From contig NC_018335.1 in assembly GCF_000234665.1 (NCBI RefSeq), positions 992,001 to 1,056,000 on the forward strand: a stretch of DNA of 64,000 nt, given 5' to 3'. Shown here piece by piece: positions 40,801 to 50,450 of the stretch; positions within the stretch are counted from its first letter, which is position 1; each line of letters opens with the position of its first letter. This DNA comes from Leishmania mexicana MHOM/GT/2001/U1103. Its lineage: Eukaryota > Euglenozoa > Kinetoplastea > Trypanosomatida > Trypanosomatidae. The notes under the pieces were generated by a model. The model saw only the letters and a list, made by a program, of their open reading frames with translations, ran no database searches and had not been told where the DNA came from. Made by a program: the position numbers and the translations under genes.

Positions 40801-43800
40801 ATCGTGCGTCTCGCTTTCGAACAGCGAGGGGGCGGTGCGCGCCTTTCCCGGCACCTCTGCAGCGCCGCAGATGCTCTGCAGACTCGCCTGCAGGGCCGCC
40901 ATGATGTGTCCGTGTAAGGCAGAAGCCATGGACTGCAGTGTCGTGTTCGCTGGCCACAGCTGAGCGCACACGGCACCGCCAACACTGTGCTGAAACTCCA
41001 CCAAGCACGCCGCACTTGCCAGCACGTGTGCAGCAGTGCAGTAGGCGCGCGTCTGCAGCGACGCGATCGTGGTTGCAATGCGATCGCCGACGGCTCGCAC
41101 GAGCTCGGCGTGACGCACAGACCCGGTGCGAGTGAGAGCGCCGACCAAGAAGAAAGTCTCCTTGACTGCCACGATGTTCACCACCTCATGTGAGCCGGGT
41201 TCTGAAGGCGCCCGCAGTAATGCCTCAACGCGGCACGCCAGCCCCTCTACATCCAGCAACGCGTCCACCAGTGAAGGCGCCGCCTCATTAAAGCTGACCT
41301 GCCGCATCGGCTGTTGTCGCGCGCTGAGCTGCACAAGCCAGTGCTGGAGAAAGCGCTCCTCGACAGTGGCGCCGACGAGGCCGTACTGCCCACACGCGTC
41401 TACGTTCGCGATGCTGTGGCCTCCCGACTCACCGAGTGGGCCACACATGCAGTACAGGCGCCAGAAAGCCAAGTGCAGCCGACAGCGGCGCGGAGAAGCC
41501 GTCGCGGCCGCTAACGTTGTAAGTGCCGCGAAAAGGATGACCGTCACACGCACATCCAGCCAGAACGGAACGTTCTCCTGGACAGAGTCGCGCATGAAGC
41601 GGTGCAGCCGCTCCAACACCCCCTCATCGAGTAGGACAGGCTCCGCATCGATGCCCTGGTCCAGAAAAACTTGCGCAATGGCGAGCAGCACACGCGCCAG
41701 AGTGCATACTGTGAAGCGCGGCGGCTTTTTGATGGCCGTGTCCAGCATGCGATGCAGAGCGTCGATGCGGCCCGCCACGGCGTCGGCGTCGCCGGAAGAC
41801 CAGCGGTGGGCGAAGAGGGACGCGTAGAAGCACTCCACCTCCTGTGCAAGCGGCTCCACGTCCGGCACAGCCTTCACCTCCGTCCCCTCGAACGCCTTGG
41901 TGTCCAGGAAGGACGCGGTGATCGGGACGCGGTCGATGTCCCCGCACAACCGCGGATCTGACGCACTCTGGAAGGCGTACTGGAAAAGAAAGCTCGAGGA
42001 GAGTGATCGCAGCACGCGCTGCGGCAGCGCCCATATACGGCGCAAGCCCACCTTGCGCACCCCAAGGTTTGGGTGAAGGATGAGCTTCAGCAGAAGGATT
42101 TCGATCCACCGCGGGTGCAGCGCCGCAGCGCTCACGCTGATTGTCGATGCCGCCGTGCCGTCCCATGGCGACGCGGCACTCTCAAGCCAGCTATCCAGCT
42201 GAGCGATGAGGGTGTCCAGGCGAGCCATGACAGGCTCGATAATGTGCCAGCCGTACTCGTTGAGTGACTCCAGCACCAAGAAGAAATTGTCCCACGTGGT
42301 GGAACTGAGCGAGTCGCCATGTGCGGCGGCGGCTGCACTGCCGATACCGCTGGTGGCCGTGCACCAGTGGAAGAGCGGATGAAACTCGATGATGGGCGGC
42401 AGAGCCACAGACGGCGAGTCAGTGCTCTGCCTCGCCTGCTGCTCCTGCTTTGTCATGTACACGATGCGCTTCAGAAGATACACGACGCGCAGCTGCATGT
42501 TCGCGCGGTGGCCGGCGTCCGTCTCCGTCGCTGTTAGGCTGCGATGCAGTGCGCTGCTCAGCACCGTCCAGAGAAACCCAGAGAAACGGAAGTCTGTGCG
42601 CGGGTCGAGGGAGGGCTGTCGAAAGAGAAAGTCGAACAACGCGGCAATGAGCAGCACCACCTCGTCGCAGTTGTCCCCATGGAGCAGCAGCACGGCGTCC
42701 TCAGCAGCAGCACCTGGTGTGCGGTGTGAGGAGTCGGGCGAGACGGCCGCCGTCGTCGACAAAGTATTAGGGCGGTTCGCGAGTGTGCACAGAAGATTGT
42801 GCACGAGATGCTCGTACGGCCCCAGCCCTTGGCCCCCGTCGAGCAGCAGCAGTGGAATGAGCACGCGCTGGCAAATCAGTGCAACGGGGACTGTGCGGTG
42901 CTGCTGCTGCAGCTGCTGCCCACGATGCGCACGCGTTGCTCGCACGGCGGTGTTGCTCGCAGTACTTGCCTCGGCCACCGTGGCACCGAGAGAGACGAGG
43001 CAGCATTGGATGAGGGACACTTTCAGCTCTTTGAGCCTCTCAGTAGACGGAAAAGGGTAGCAGGACGGAATGGCGCGGCAGCTCGCAGTCGGCGCCTCCG
43101 AGCCAATGGCGGCTGTGCTGCATTCACTGGCACCAGCGCCAGTGCCCTCCCCTGCTGGCCGCTGCGTCGACAACTTTGCGCGTTTCCATGTCTGCGCCCC
43201 CGTCGTCGATGCCGTGACCTTCTTGCTTGCTGCGGCACTGCAGGAAGTCGCAGCAGAAGCAGCAGCAGCAGCAGGGTCCTCGAGGGCGAGGCCGTGCAGC
43301 TGGAATGGCCTACATACCACCATGAGCGACGTGATCTGCCCGAGTAGTTCCGTGGCGATGCTTGCGTTCAGACCATCCTCGCGCCCTGTCTCTAAGGCTT
43401 CGCAAGCAGCGTGCAACACCTGCTCGCAGCAGTTCCTAGGCAGCAAGGACAGCTGCGCCACGGTGTAGCAGACGGCCGTGCGTGCATCCGCGGAAAACGG
43501 CGGCTGCGCGCTCAGCAGCTGCAGCACGCTCGACTGCCAACGCGCGCATACATAATCGACCCATTCCTGTCCCACGCCGCTCGCCTCGAACTCTGTGACA
43601 TGTGTGCTTGCGTAGCCCAAGAGCGCGCCAGAGGCGGCGATGAGCGTTGGCGCGCGCTCGGGTGGAGGAGACGAGTGTGACAACGTTGCTGGCTTCAGGG
43701 CATCCGACGACGCCGGGGACGAGGTGTGAAGGCACTCTCCATGAAGCAGCGCTGCCCACTCGCGCGTCATCATGCCCTCGAGGTGCTGGTACAAGTCCGC

Positions 43801-43959
43801 GGGTCGAAAAGCGGTCGTCAAGTCGCAGGCAAGGAGAAACAGGCGTGAGACGTGTTCCCCCACGTCCTGGGTATGGCTGGTGCCACTGCCGCTGCCGCCA
43901 CTGTCGCACCGCGTGGCAAGCTGATCGACCAGAGCAACAAACAAAGACGGCGACGACAT
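37852..43959 (-). CDS. TARBP1/Trm3-type tRNA (guanosine-18-2'-O)-methyltransferase
   Basis: The ATG at 43959 gives 2035 residues beginning MSSPSLFVALVDQLATRC. About 1850 residues form a long helical, HEAT-like region with Ala/Ser-rich insertions. The last 160 residues are a complete SpoU (TrmH) methyltransferase domain. Motif 1 is ENPVNIAGLCRCGE (Asn1890, Arg1896), motif 2 is VVLGAEGQGVP (about 1977-1987) and motif 3 is IPQYGLIRSLNVHVAGAI with Ser2008 and Asn2010. All three are intact, so SAM binding in the trefoil-knot fold and catalysis are expected. The same architecture is seen in human TARBP1 and yeast Trm3, which methylate the ribose of G18 in the tRNA D-loop. The length is somewhat greater than in those proteins. 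A good pyrimidine tract with AG lies just before the start. Confidence 0.9.
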   Translation of the reverse strand: MSSPSLFVALVDQLATRCDSGGSGSGTSHTQDVGEHVSRLFLLACDLTTAFRPADLYQHLEGMMTREWAALLHGECLHTSSPASSDALKPATLSHSSPPPERAPTLIAASGALLGYASTHVTEFEASGVGQEWVDYVCARWQSSVLQLLSAQPPFSADARTAVCYTVAQLSLLPRNCCEQVLHAACEALETGREDGLNASIATELLGQITSLMVVCRPFQLHGLALEDPAAAAASAATSCSAAASKKVTASTTGAQTWKRAKLSTQRPAGEGTGAGASECSTAAIGSEAPTASCRAIPSCYPFPSTERLKELKVSLIQCCLVSLGATVAEASTASNTAVRATRAHRGQQLQQQHRTVPVALICQRVLIPLLLLDGGQGLGPYEHLVHNLLCTLANRPNTLSTTAAVSPDSSHRTPGAAAEDAVLLLHGDNCDEVVLLIAALFDFLFRQPSLDPRTDFRFSGFLWTVLSSALHRSLTATETDAGHRANMQLRVVYLLKRIVYMTKQEQQARQSTDSPSVALPPIIEFHPLFHWCTATSGIGSAAAAAHGDSLSSTTWDNFFLVLESLNEYGWHIIEPVMARLDTLIAQLDSWLESAASPWDGTAASTISVSAAALHPRWIEILLLKLILHPNLGVRKVGLRRIWALPQRVLRSLSSSFLFQYAFQSASDPRLCGDIDRVPITASFLDTKAFEGTEVKAVPDVEPLAQEVECFYASLFAHRWSSGDADAVAGRIDALHRMLDTAIKKPPRFTVCTLARVLLAIAQVFLDQGIDAEPVLLDEGVLERLHRFMRDSVQENVPFWLDVRVTVILFAALTTLAAATASPRRCRLHLAFWRLYCMCGPLGESGGHSIANVDACGQYGLVGATVEERFLQHWLVQLSARQQPMRQVSFNEAAPSLVDALLDVEGLACRVEALLRAPSEPGSHEVVNIVAVKETFFLVGALTRTGSVRHAELVRAVGDRIATTIASLQTRAYCTAAHVLASAACLVEFQHSVGGAVCAQLWPANTTLQSMASALHGHIMAALQASLQSICGAAEVPGKARTAPSLFESETHDEADITWALMNITNFDVVAAAITSLNAIACDPMTRTPAAAAAAAGALNAPQHVRQLICLLRECSAAYESTSVSGAGTAGGEEAGQERLAALLIVSRNAARLLQSELCGYLSLKHEESTAPQAQHDEGLGVVGQGRLLFPTALPTCREAPPFSAAASSRCPIAVVLPRDVLEMYVDQLMALPSQRVPSGAVPSALSHLPWSTLLSQQGRYVCNALYLLLLSLTAAEQEGTNTAASTSMRTSPKLVGRVQDYALSQLGECWTVNLASVYDVLLWVASSNVPEVVDYVAIANGMWEHMREVGARQYTRLAALAFTVLHYVMPHHPDYVKEVLLRVLQGEGKDAQTADRDVYFAAITASLQVLHDPANNWPVLRDVVLYAAVLFNTNRDEEENESTVAVTEPLLWTWPEALRLCYPPTTCMAAVGRAMAVATLLWCCHESVAGRAVPLTMELLRMNTCHPVVTHEPCMPNSRTHRTRMRLWQLLCALLPCLADQHAVPPAQVEEVFRMLVFHCLTVNNMGSVRRLMELYAIRLVEQRPSLYTVLSEALGSYSLRPQVCGSYILIACHVLLRQEEAGGAAESAAAAAGDEALASGIFTSLFPRILQQSTSNQHLLRIISHIGLFNICQRRLARGRPISPAVAAIYEYVLQALEHVKFREKHESMLFFDTEEASSPRSLFCVQRKEANTVLAEVLPAAAFERLRFVETEMCCMIGALYPMELLRVHDWCASLRVQERVSVLKGFRGIPHTSTPSDYYVDYTREATELLTRDPMLEASAAAATARSAGVGAGEEAGGADGATANVQKKVSSWWTSEVYNELHPRALRTQKQSIIVVGSLLENPVNIAGLCRCGEIFAIESIVVPEKKVFEHPHFVAAARSAELWIPWEEVVPKDLPYYLEGLRRRGYVVVGIEQTAASVPLEQFSFPERCAVVLGAEGQGVPAPLIPLLDVCVEIPQYGLIRSLNVHVAGAITMYEYTRQHLMAQPHPST

Positions 43960-44552
43960 GCTGCGTGAATGGGCCTAGACGAGTGAACACAGAGAGAGGG
44001 AGAAAGGGCGGTGAGTAAAAGACGACCCAAGAAAGGGTGGCGGTGCGTTGGGTGCGTGCTTCTCTGTACGTGTACACGGCGTCGACTGCTCCTTGGAGAT
44101 GGCAACGGTGATGGCGGAGAGGTGGTGCACGCACAAGTGAAGCATGCTGCACCCATCCTACGGAAGGGGAGGGGAGGGGGCAGGGGCGGCGTGCTCGGTG
44201 TTATGTTATTGTTGTTTTTTTAGAACGGTATACAGAAGGAGAAGAGAGACGACCAGCAGGACATACGACGCTAGCAACGCAGCAGCACAACAAGACACAC
44301 AGAAGCGGTGTTGGAGAAACCCCGAAAGGCGATATCGGGGCCCACGACCAGGCCCTTCTCGCCTCCCTGTCTCATGTGGTAGAGCGCCGTGCGCAGGTCA
44401 ACCAAAAGAAAAAGGGGGAAAAGGGCGGCTGGACGGAGAAAAACAGGCGACGGCAGAGGACGAGGGGGAGGGAAGTGCAGCGTCGCTGCGGGCGCGTTCC
44501 TTTGCCTGCTTCCTCTTCGTCATTTTGGCCTCTCACGCTTCTAGCAGTTTCG
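43960..44552. other. Short spacer, no gene seen
   Basis: This holds the 3' UTR of the 253-aa gene and the leader of the methyltransferase gene. A tRNA D-arm-like string at about 44380-44391 has no matching arms and was rejected. Confidence 0.55.
43975..44009 (-). promoter_or_regulatory. Probable trans-splice acceptor for the methyltransferase gene
   Basis: On the minus strand the pyrimidine-rich run CCGCCCTTTCTCCCTCTCTC is followed by TCTAG, whose AG is at 43975-43976. That leaves a 16-base leader before the ATG at 43959. This is a textbook kinetoplastid splice acceptor, though not experimentally shown. Confidence 0.6.
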
Positions 44553-45314
44553 CTAGGAGAACTCAGACGGTGACACCACGTGGTGGTTCATGGCAAACGT
44601 CACCGCATCCACCTCTGCCGACAGCCGCAGAAGACGCTCCGCCAACTCGTTGCATTTTTCGTCCATGGACGTCTGTGGAGCTCCGATGAGGGTGTCGGTG
44701 TCGCTGTTGCACAGAAGTTCTCCGAGAAGCATAGCAGAGTCGCCCCCCACATCCGTGCACAAGCCTCTGTTGGGTTGATGAGAGGATGAGGCAGACACAT
44801 CGATCCCCGGAGACGCCAAGTCGCCCTTTCGAATAGAGCGATTGGCATGCAGCAGCGGGGCGGCAGCGATCACATGCAAGCTCGGCGGCGTCGGCGCCTC
44901 CAGTCCCTGCGCTCGACTGTCCACGGCAAATCTGTTCTGCTCTGGCTCCACACTTTGCAACGGATCGCAGCTCGCACCTGTGAAAGGCGGGACATGATCT
45001 CTGTCACGGGGCGCGGTCACATCAAAGCGAGTGACCCTCTCGACTTGCTCGCTGTCAGAAGGCACCGTTTTTGATGGTGCTACAGAGGGGACGCAAGAGG
45101 AAGGGGAAGAGGTGCCGCTCGACGCGCTCGAGCTGGACGTGGTGGTGCGGCTTGTGCTGCCACTGTTGGTCGAAGTCGCTCCGCTCCGCCTGGCAGAGCT
45201 GACCCAGACCACCTGCGTGTCTCCCCTCTCCTGAATAGCATGGAATTCAAACTGATCAAGCAACCTTTGCTGCTCTTCGGGCAGCAGCAGCAGCGGTGGT
45301 GGGGTAGCGGCCAT
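44553..45314 (-). CDS. 253-aa protein of unknown function
   Basis: The ATG at 45314 gives 253 residues beginning MAATPPPLLLLPEEQQRLLD. Residues 10-45 look ordered (LLDQFEFHAIQERGDTQVVW). A poly-Ser/Thr tract follows at about 48-80, then a disordered middle. A C-terminal helix with heptad-like spacing (CNELAERLLRLSAEVDAVTF) may mediate assembly with a partner. No membrane segment or catalytic motif is visible. The open frame upstream of this ATG is UTR-like. It lies directly before the methyltransferase gene in transcription order. I do not recognise the family. Confidence 0.65.
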   Translation of the reverse strand: MAATPPPLLLLPEEQQRLLDQFEFHAIQERGDTQVVWVSSARRSGATSTNSGSTSRTTTSSSSASSGTSSPSSCVPSVAPSKTVPSDSEQVERVTRFDVTAPRDRDHVPPFTGASCDPLQSVEPEQNRFAVDSRAQGLEAPTPPSLHVIAAAPLLHANRSIRKGDLASPGIDVSASSSHQPNRGLCTDVGGDSAMLLGELLCNSDTDTLIGAPQTSMDEKCNELAERLLRLSAEVDAVTFAMNHHVVSPSEFS

Positions 45315-47432
45315 CACCCGTGACAAGTGCTCGCTCAGCAGTACCAATTCACTCCGCCTGGCCGTTTGAGGGAGGAGCTGAGAGGAGGGGGGAAGACGTG
45401 CACGGCAGCAAGGACTGATCGAGAAGGATGTAGTTCGACGCGATAAAGGCAGAAGACGGAACTGCACGCCTGCGCAGCGAAACCTCCGCAGGTGCGCACC
45501 GCAACGGCCGACGCCTTCAAAGCTCTGACAGGAGAAGACAATGAAGAGGCTGAATATCAAGCAAAGTCTCCAAGGTGTGTGTGTGTACCCGTTTGAGTGT
45601 GAGAGAGAAGGAAGGCAGGGAGAGAACGCCGCCTGCGCTACAGTGCTTACTCGCATACGGCGATCTATTACTGTCTAGCACGCTGGCCCCTTGACGTTTG
45701 TGGAGCGCTCGAGGGGGGCGGGGGCGAGAGGGACGGGCAACAGCAAGGACAGGAAGATTGTAGAGCGGGAGAGAGCCCACAAAGAGGAGAGGGAGTGAGC
45801 ATGACGGTGTGTGTAGCGGCTTGATCTGCAGCGTCTAGAGCCCTCTCACCAACCTCGTTCAATTCCAAGTGCAGAAGCCGTAGCGCTGCGGCTCTCTTCA
45901 TACGAGGCTCAATTGCACTGTTGAGCCGAGGCCGTACAACTATCCATGTCGGTTGGCACCGCCCTCAGCGCCCTCTCCCTGCGGGCGGGCCCCTGCACGA
46001 CACCGAATTTCACGTACGGCGATAAACGAGACTCGCCTGTGCAACGCAAACACGATGCGAGCACATGGGCCTGCGCCGCCTCACCCTGTGATCCACAGCG
46101 AGCGTGCGGTTCCGCCCCCTCTTCCTCCGAGTGGGGGAGGGAGGGAGGGATGGGGGACTGCTATTTTCCTTTGTGGCTGCTTTCCTTCCTGAGCGCTACA
46201 CATTGCACATGCAAAGGTGGCGTGAAGCATGTTCTTAGATTTCTGCCTCCTGTGCTTGCCTCATGTATGTAAAGACCGCCACACCGATATACACCCCCCA
46301 CATACACACAAACACAGAGGGAGGGAGAGAGGTGCACGCGCACAGAGCGTCATCTATACAAGAAGCGCATGGTGTAATGGAGATGCTAGTGCTGCTGTTG
46401 CTGGTTGTGGTGGTGGGAACGACGGACAGAGGGAAAGAGAACGTCGCTTGGCCCCCCACACACACACAGGAGCATGCGTCTGTATGTGCGTGTGCTTCTC
46501 TTCCTCAGCTCCGGTTGGTGGGTGCTGGCGATGAGCAGCCGCGAGCACTCGTGAAGAAGCGTGTATGTGTATGTGTGTGTCTATCTAAGCATGGGGAGTC
46601 GCTCATTCGGAAGCAAGTTCTTTGGCTGTGGTTTCCGTGTAACCTTCTTCCGAAGCCGCTCTCCGTCTCACTCTCTTGGTCAGCTCCGCCACAGCTGTCC
46701 GCGCGTGCGCAGAAAGGGAGAAAGACCATGAAAGCCACGCACGCGTACGTGTCAGCGAAGTGGCGGAGAGGAGTCCGTACATAACGAAAACAAAGCGATG
46801 AGGAGAAAGAACGCGGCTCCGCACACGCTCCAGGCAGCAACTGAATATACGAACACAGATGCGGAGATATATATATATATAGGCAAGCGTTGCTTCTTCT
46901 CTCAGGCGCGGCTGCCTTGTTCCTCTTACCGGTACTTTTTTTCGTGTGTGTGTGCACGCGTGTGCGGCTCAAGAAAGAGAGCTCATCATCACCACCACCA
47001 CTCCTCCTGCTGAATGCAGGTGAGCAACGCAACCTGAAGAAAGCATAAAGCACGAAAGCACGGGTTAGAGAGAGATGAAGGCAACAGCTGTCGACTGTCT
47101 GCAGCTCAAGCAACACACAAAAATGCCGATACCTCGAGCACGCGCGCACCTCATACGAAGCCAGGCAGCGTGACGGACGGCCACCATAAGAGAGAAGAAA
47201 TGGGTGGGTGATGCGCTGCGGTGCTCTTGGGCGAAGGACAGAGAAAAGCGGTGGGGCAGAGGCGTCACATAGTGAGTGGCAAACACCAAGGAGAGACAAG
47301 AGGCAAGAAAGAAAAAAGGGCCACTCGCAGTCGAGGTGTGGTGGGTAGCGGTGAAAGACAGAGACCGGTGCGGAAATGGCGAAGCAGTCTCCAGTGCCCC
47401 ACCAACCGCCAAAAAAAAGTATATACGCGGAG

Positions 47433-47456
47433 CACACACACACACACACACACACA
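47433..47456. repeat. (CA)12 microsatellite
   Basis: An uninterrupted CA dinucleotide tract lies in the long transporter 3' UTR. Confidence 0.9.
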
Positions 47457-48530
47457 AAAGAGAGGGAGGAAAGACGGACCGAAGACGAGCCAAACGACAA
47501 ACAACGAAAAGGCAAGGAAAAAAGAAGAAGCCGCGCGCCAAAACACATTCCTCGCGTACGCCTGGTGCCTCGTCACCTTCCGTTGTTGTGAAACCACGTG
47601 TTCAGACGACCTAACGGCACACACACACACACATACCACCCAGAGATCCTTGATAACCAACGTCAACATCGCACACTCGTCCTGTGTCGTCCACAGCGAT
47701 ACAGAGAATCAGACGAACGGGAAGCCAAACAGGAGTGAGCGAGAATTCGGAGAGAGCGAGATGCGGGGACGGGTAAGACACAAGGGCGGTGGTGACCGTG
47801 GTGAGCGGTCAGTCCAGGGACACACAGAAACACACACACACACCTACTCTCATACCCCATCATGGAGATGCGCGCTTCGAAGCAAGAGCGCGGGCAAAGG
47901 GGGGGAGACTAAGACAGCGGTCGATGGTGAGAGAGAGGGGGGAGGGGGGAGGGCTTGCAGAGGTTCTGCACTCAGGTGTTTATGAAAATGAAAAAATGAA
48001 ACGGAAAAAATCAACGTAAAACGAAGAAAGCATAAACGCACGAGAAAACAGTTTTTTTTTTTTGCGCGTACGCGCGTGTGCGTGTGCCTCTCTGACTCTG
48101 TGTCTGTCTCTCTGTCTGTCTGTGTGTGTGTGTGTGTGGGTGCGTGGGTGCGTGGGTGGTGGTGTCATGGTAAAAGTGAAAAGCCCCAGAGGGAACGGTC
48201 GTCGCCCAAGGCAAAAGCAAGTCGACCATTTTCTGTGCACCTGTGAGCCCCTATGAGGCGGGGTGAGGGTGAGGGGGGGGTGACAGGGAAAAAAAACAGG
48301 GGAAAAGGCACGGCACCACAAAGTGAGAGCAGCGGGCAGCGGGCAAAGATCTTTCTCGCCATGAACGCTTACCTACGCACACACACACACACAAAACATC
48401 TTGATCGGGTGGAACAGAGAGAGAGAGAGGGGGTGATGGAGGGGGGTGAAGGAGGGGGAGGAGGGGGAGGAGGGCAACAAACAGAGAAAAAAGTTGTTCG
48501 CGCTTAGTTTACGCTAACTCAGTAATAAAG

Positions 48531-48552
48531 CACACACACACACACACACACG
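48531..48552. repeat. (CA)11 microsatellite
   Basis: This CA dinucleotide tract continues as degenerate CGCA repeats to about 48569. It lies within 450 bases downstream of the transporter stop codon. Confidence 0.9.
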
Positions 48553-48989
48553 CACGCACGCACGCGCGCACGAAGGACAAAGACAAAGAAAAAAAAACAT
48601 TTTTTTTGTTGTTGGCTTGGTTCTCGTCGCGCGTGCGTTGGTTGTACAACAAGAGGAGAAAATGGTCTTGCTTGGCGGCAGGCGGGGAAACAAAAGGAGA
48701 AGTGCAGGGGGGGGTGAGGAGGTGGAGAGAACAGAGAAGACACATATGTTGAAGAGGAAATACATGCACACAGAGAAATATAGACAGAGACATGGAGAGG
48801 GAGGGAGGAAGGGGGGCAGACCACGCTAACCAGGAAAGGCGCAGAAGTCGACCGCTGTGCCACCACCACAAGGGTATGGGCAAAGTTGGCACGTACTCAG
48901 TCACACGCGCTGGCACGCCTCGAGAGCGGCCTCATGTCGCGTAAGGGCACCGCTGCGCGCGCCTCCTGAACACACTCGCGTCCGTCCTA

Positions 48990-50450
48990 TCAAGGGATCT
49001 CGCTGAAGATGGCAACACCTGTGCCGAAGACGACGGCGACCACGCCACCAACGACCAGCACGATGCAGCCAAGGTAGTTCAGGATGCCGACCTTCTTGAG
49101 CGTGAAGCCACCCGAGTAGATGAAGAAGTACGCTGGAAACATGAAGCCGAGAAAGCCACCGCAGATACCGCCGAGCAGAGAGAAGACGACGTTGATGCTG
49201 GGGATGAAGAGACCGCAGATGAGCGCAGCAAGGGCAAGGACGCCGCTCACGATCCAGTTCAGCCAGTCCTTCACATCAGACGTCTTGCCCATCCCCAGAC
49301 AGTAGTAGATGGCATCGCGCGAGGGCTGGATGCAGATGGCGAAGCCGACGCACAGCTTGATGCAAATACCAATGTACGCAATCATGAAGAGCGGCTCCTC
49401 AAGCGGGCGGTACAGCAGCAGAATCGAGCCGTCCACCTCCGCGCCAAAGTCGCAGTAGCCGAAGAAGCCAGAGAAGAAGTTCAGCAACGCCACGACGAGC
49501 ATGCTGATCGTCGCGTCGCGCGTCATGCGGCCGAGCGTGGGCTTCTGCATTTCGTCGAAAATCTCAAACACGTTCACTTGGCAGATGAATGCGAAAATGA
49601 ACAGCGTGAGACCGTTGACGGCCGGCATGCCGTTGTTGATGAGCACGATGTCCTTGCGGATGCCGTTCTTGAGGCCGTTGCGGGCGGAGTGGATGATCAC
49701 GCAGATGACGAAGAAGACGACAAAAGACACGCCGACCACAGAGGCGTAGCGTAGCGAGTTGATCTCCTTCGGCAGCGACAGCGTGAACATGCCAACGAAC
49801 CAAATCAGTCCAATGAGCAGGCGGTGGCCATTGTCCGTCTTGAGGAACGCGTTCGTGTTGGGGCCATCCAGCATCGGCGACAGCAAGTCGCCGATTGAGA
49901 TGACGTACCCGACGCACGTGCCCCAACAGAACATTAGCATGAGGAACGCCGTAAAGTAGTCCCAGCCGCGGCCCAGCATGCCGCGTGCCATCTCCTCATA
50001 CGACCGCAGACCCGTCTTCAGCTTCGTCTGACCCAGCAAGCGAATGGAGTAGATGGTGCACGCACACACAACGGCGAGCAGCACAGCCGACACCACCATA
50101 CCAGACTGGTGAAAGCCGGACGGCACAGAGACAATTCCGGCACCGAGGGTGGCGCTTGCCAGATTGTAGATGTTGGCGACCAGCCCACCATGGGGAATGA
50201 TGGAGTAGACCCTCTCGAAGACCCCGCGCACGCCAGTCGATTTGGCTTGTGGCGCGGCCAGTGCGTCGACGCTGGACGAGGAGCAGGACTCGCCCGCGGC
50301 GCGCTTCATCGTTGTGACAGCAGCGCTGTCTGCGGCAAGGACATTCCCGCCCGTTTCGGTGTAGGGGTAGTGGGTGGCGAGCTCCTCGGGCAGCGGGGCG
50401 GAGCAGTCGTCGCTGTCGCTACAATGGTTGTTCTTGTTCGCGCCGCTCAT
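48990..50450 (-). CDS. Amino acid transporter, AAAP family
   Basis: The ATG at 50450 gives 486 residues beginning MSGANKNNHCSDSDDC. A polar cytosolic N-terminus of about 90 residues is followed by roughly eleven membrane spans. The first span carries the family signature NLASATLGAGIVSVPSGF (the unwound helix of APC-fold transporters), and later spans include FLMLMFCWGTCVGYVIS, GLTLFIFAFICQVNVFEIF and VFSLLGGICGGFLGFMFPA. The AAAP family (eukaryotic SLC36/SLC38-like) moves amino acids with protons or sodium across the plasma membrane or organelle membranes. Leishmania-type genomes carry many members, several in tandem arrays; here only one copy is present. The substrate cannot be read from sequence. 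A very long 3' UTR follows, which would allow stage-specific mRNA control. Confidence 0.93.
   Translation of the reverse strand: MSGANKNNHCSDSDDCSAPLPEELATHYPYTETGGNVLAADSAAVTTMKRAAGESCSSSSVDALAAPQAKSTGVRGVFERVYSIIPHGGLVANIYNLASATLGAGIVSVPSGFHQSGMVVSAVLLAVVCACTIYSIRLLGQTKLKTGLRSYEEMARGMLGRGWDYFTAFLMLMFCWGTCVGYVISIGDLLSPMLDGPNTNAFLKTDNGHRLLIGLIWFVGMFTLSLPKEINSLRYASVVGVSFVVFFVICVIIHSARNGLKNGIRKDIVLINNGMPAVNGLTLFIFAFICQVNVFEIFDEMQKPTLGRMTRDATISMLVVALLNFFSGFFGYCDFGAEVDGSILLLYRPLEEPLFMIAYIGICIKLCVGFAICIQPSRDAIYYCLGMGKTSDVKDWLNWIVSGVLALAALICGLFIPSINVVFSLLGGICGGFLGFMFPAYFFIYSGGFTLKKVGILNYLGCIVLVVGGVVAVVFGTGVAIFSEIP

Larger units (their letters stand above)
45315..48989. other. 3.7-kb spacer, no convincing gene
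   Basis: This is the longest spacer in the window, mostly the presumed 3' UTR of the amino-acid transporter. A repeat-free GC-rich block at about 45830-46130 could be another retroposon remnant. The rest is dense in simple sequence: (AT)n at 46866-46881, (CA)n at 47433-47456 and 48531-48552, GT at about 48121-48139 and G-rich purine at 48420-48475. A 347-residue minus-strand frame across 46505-47548 is Cys/Ser/Phe-rich with repeat-derived runs and was rejected. Confidence 0.5.

Noticed and set aside
44370..44400. A tRNA D-arm-like string (TGGTAGAGCGCC)
   Set aside because: No acceptor stem, anticodon arm or T-loop follows at the expected distances on either strand.
45668..45901. A 77-residue minus-strand frame beginning MKRAAALRLLHLELNEVGER
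   Set aside because: The first 30 residues look protein-like, but the rest is Ser/Pro/Cys low complexity and no splice signal is clear; kept only as a point to check.
46505..47548. A 347-residue minus-strand open frame in the transporter 3' UTR
   Set aside because: Composition is Cys/Ser/Phe-rich with runs translated from CA and GT microsatellites, several alternative frames overlap it, and no domain or targeting pattern is credible.
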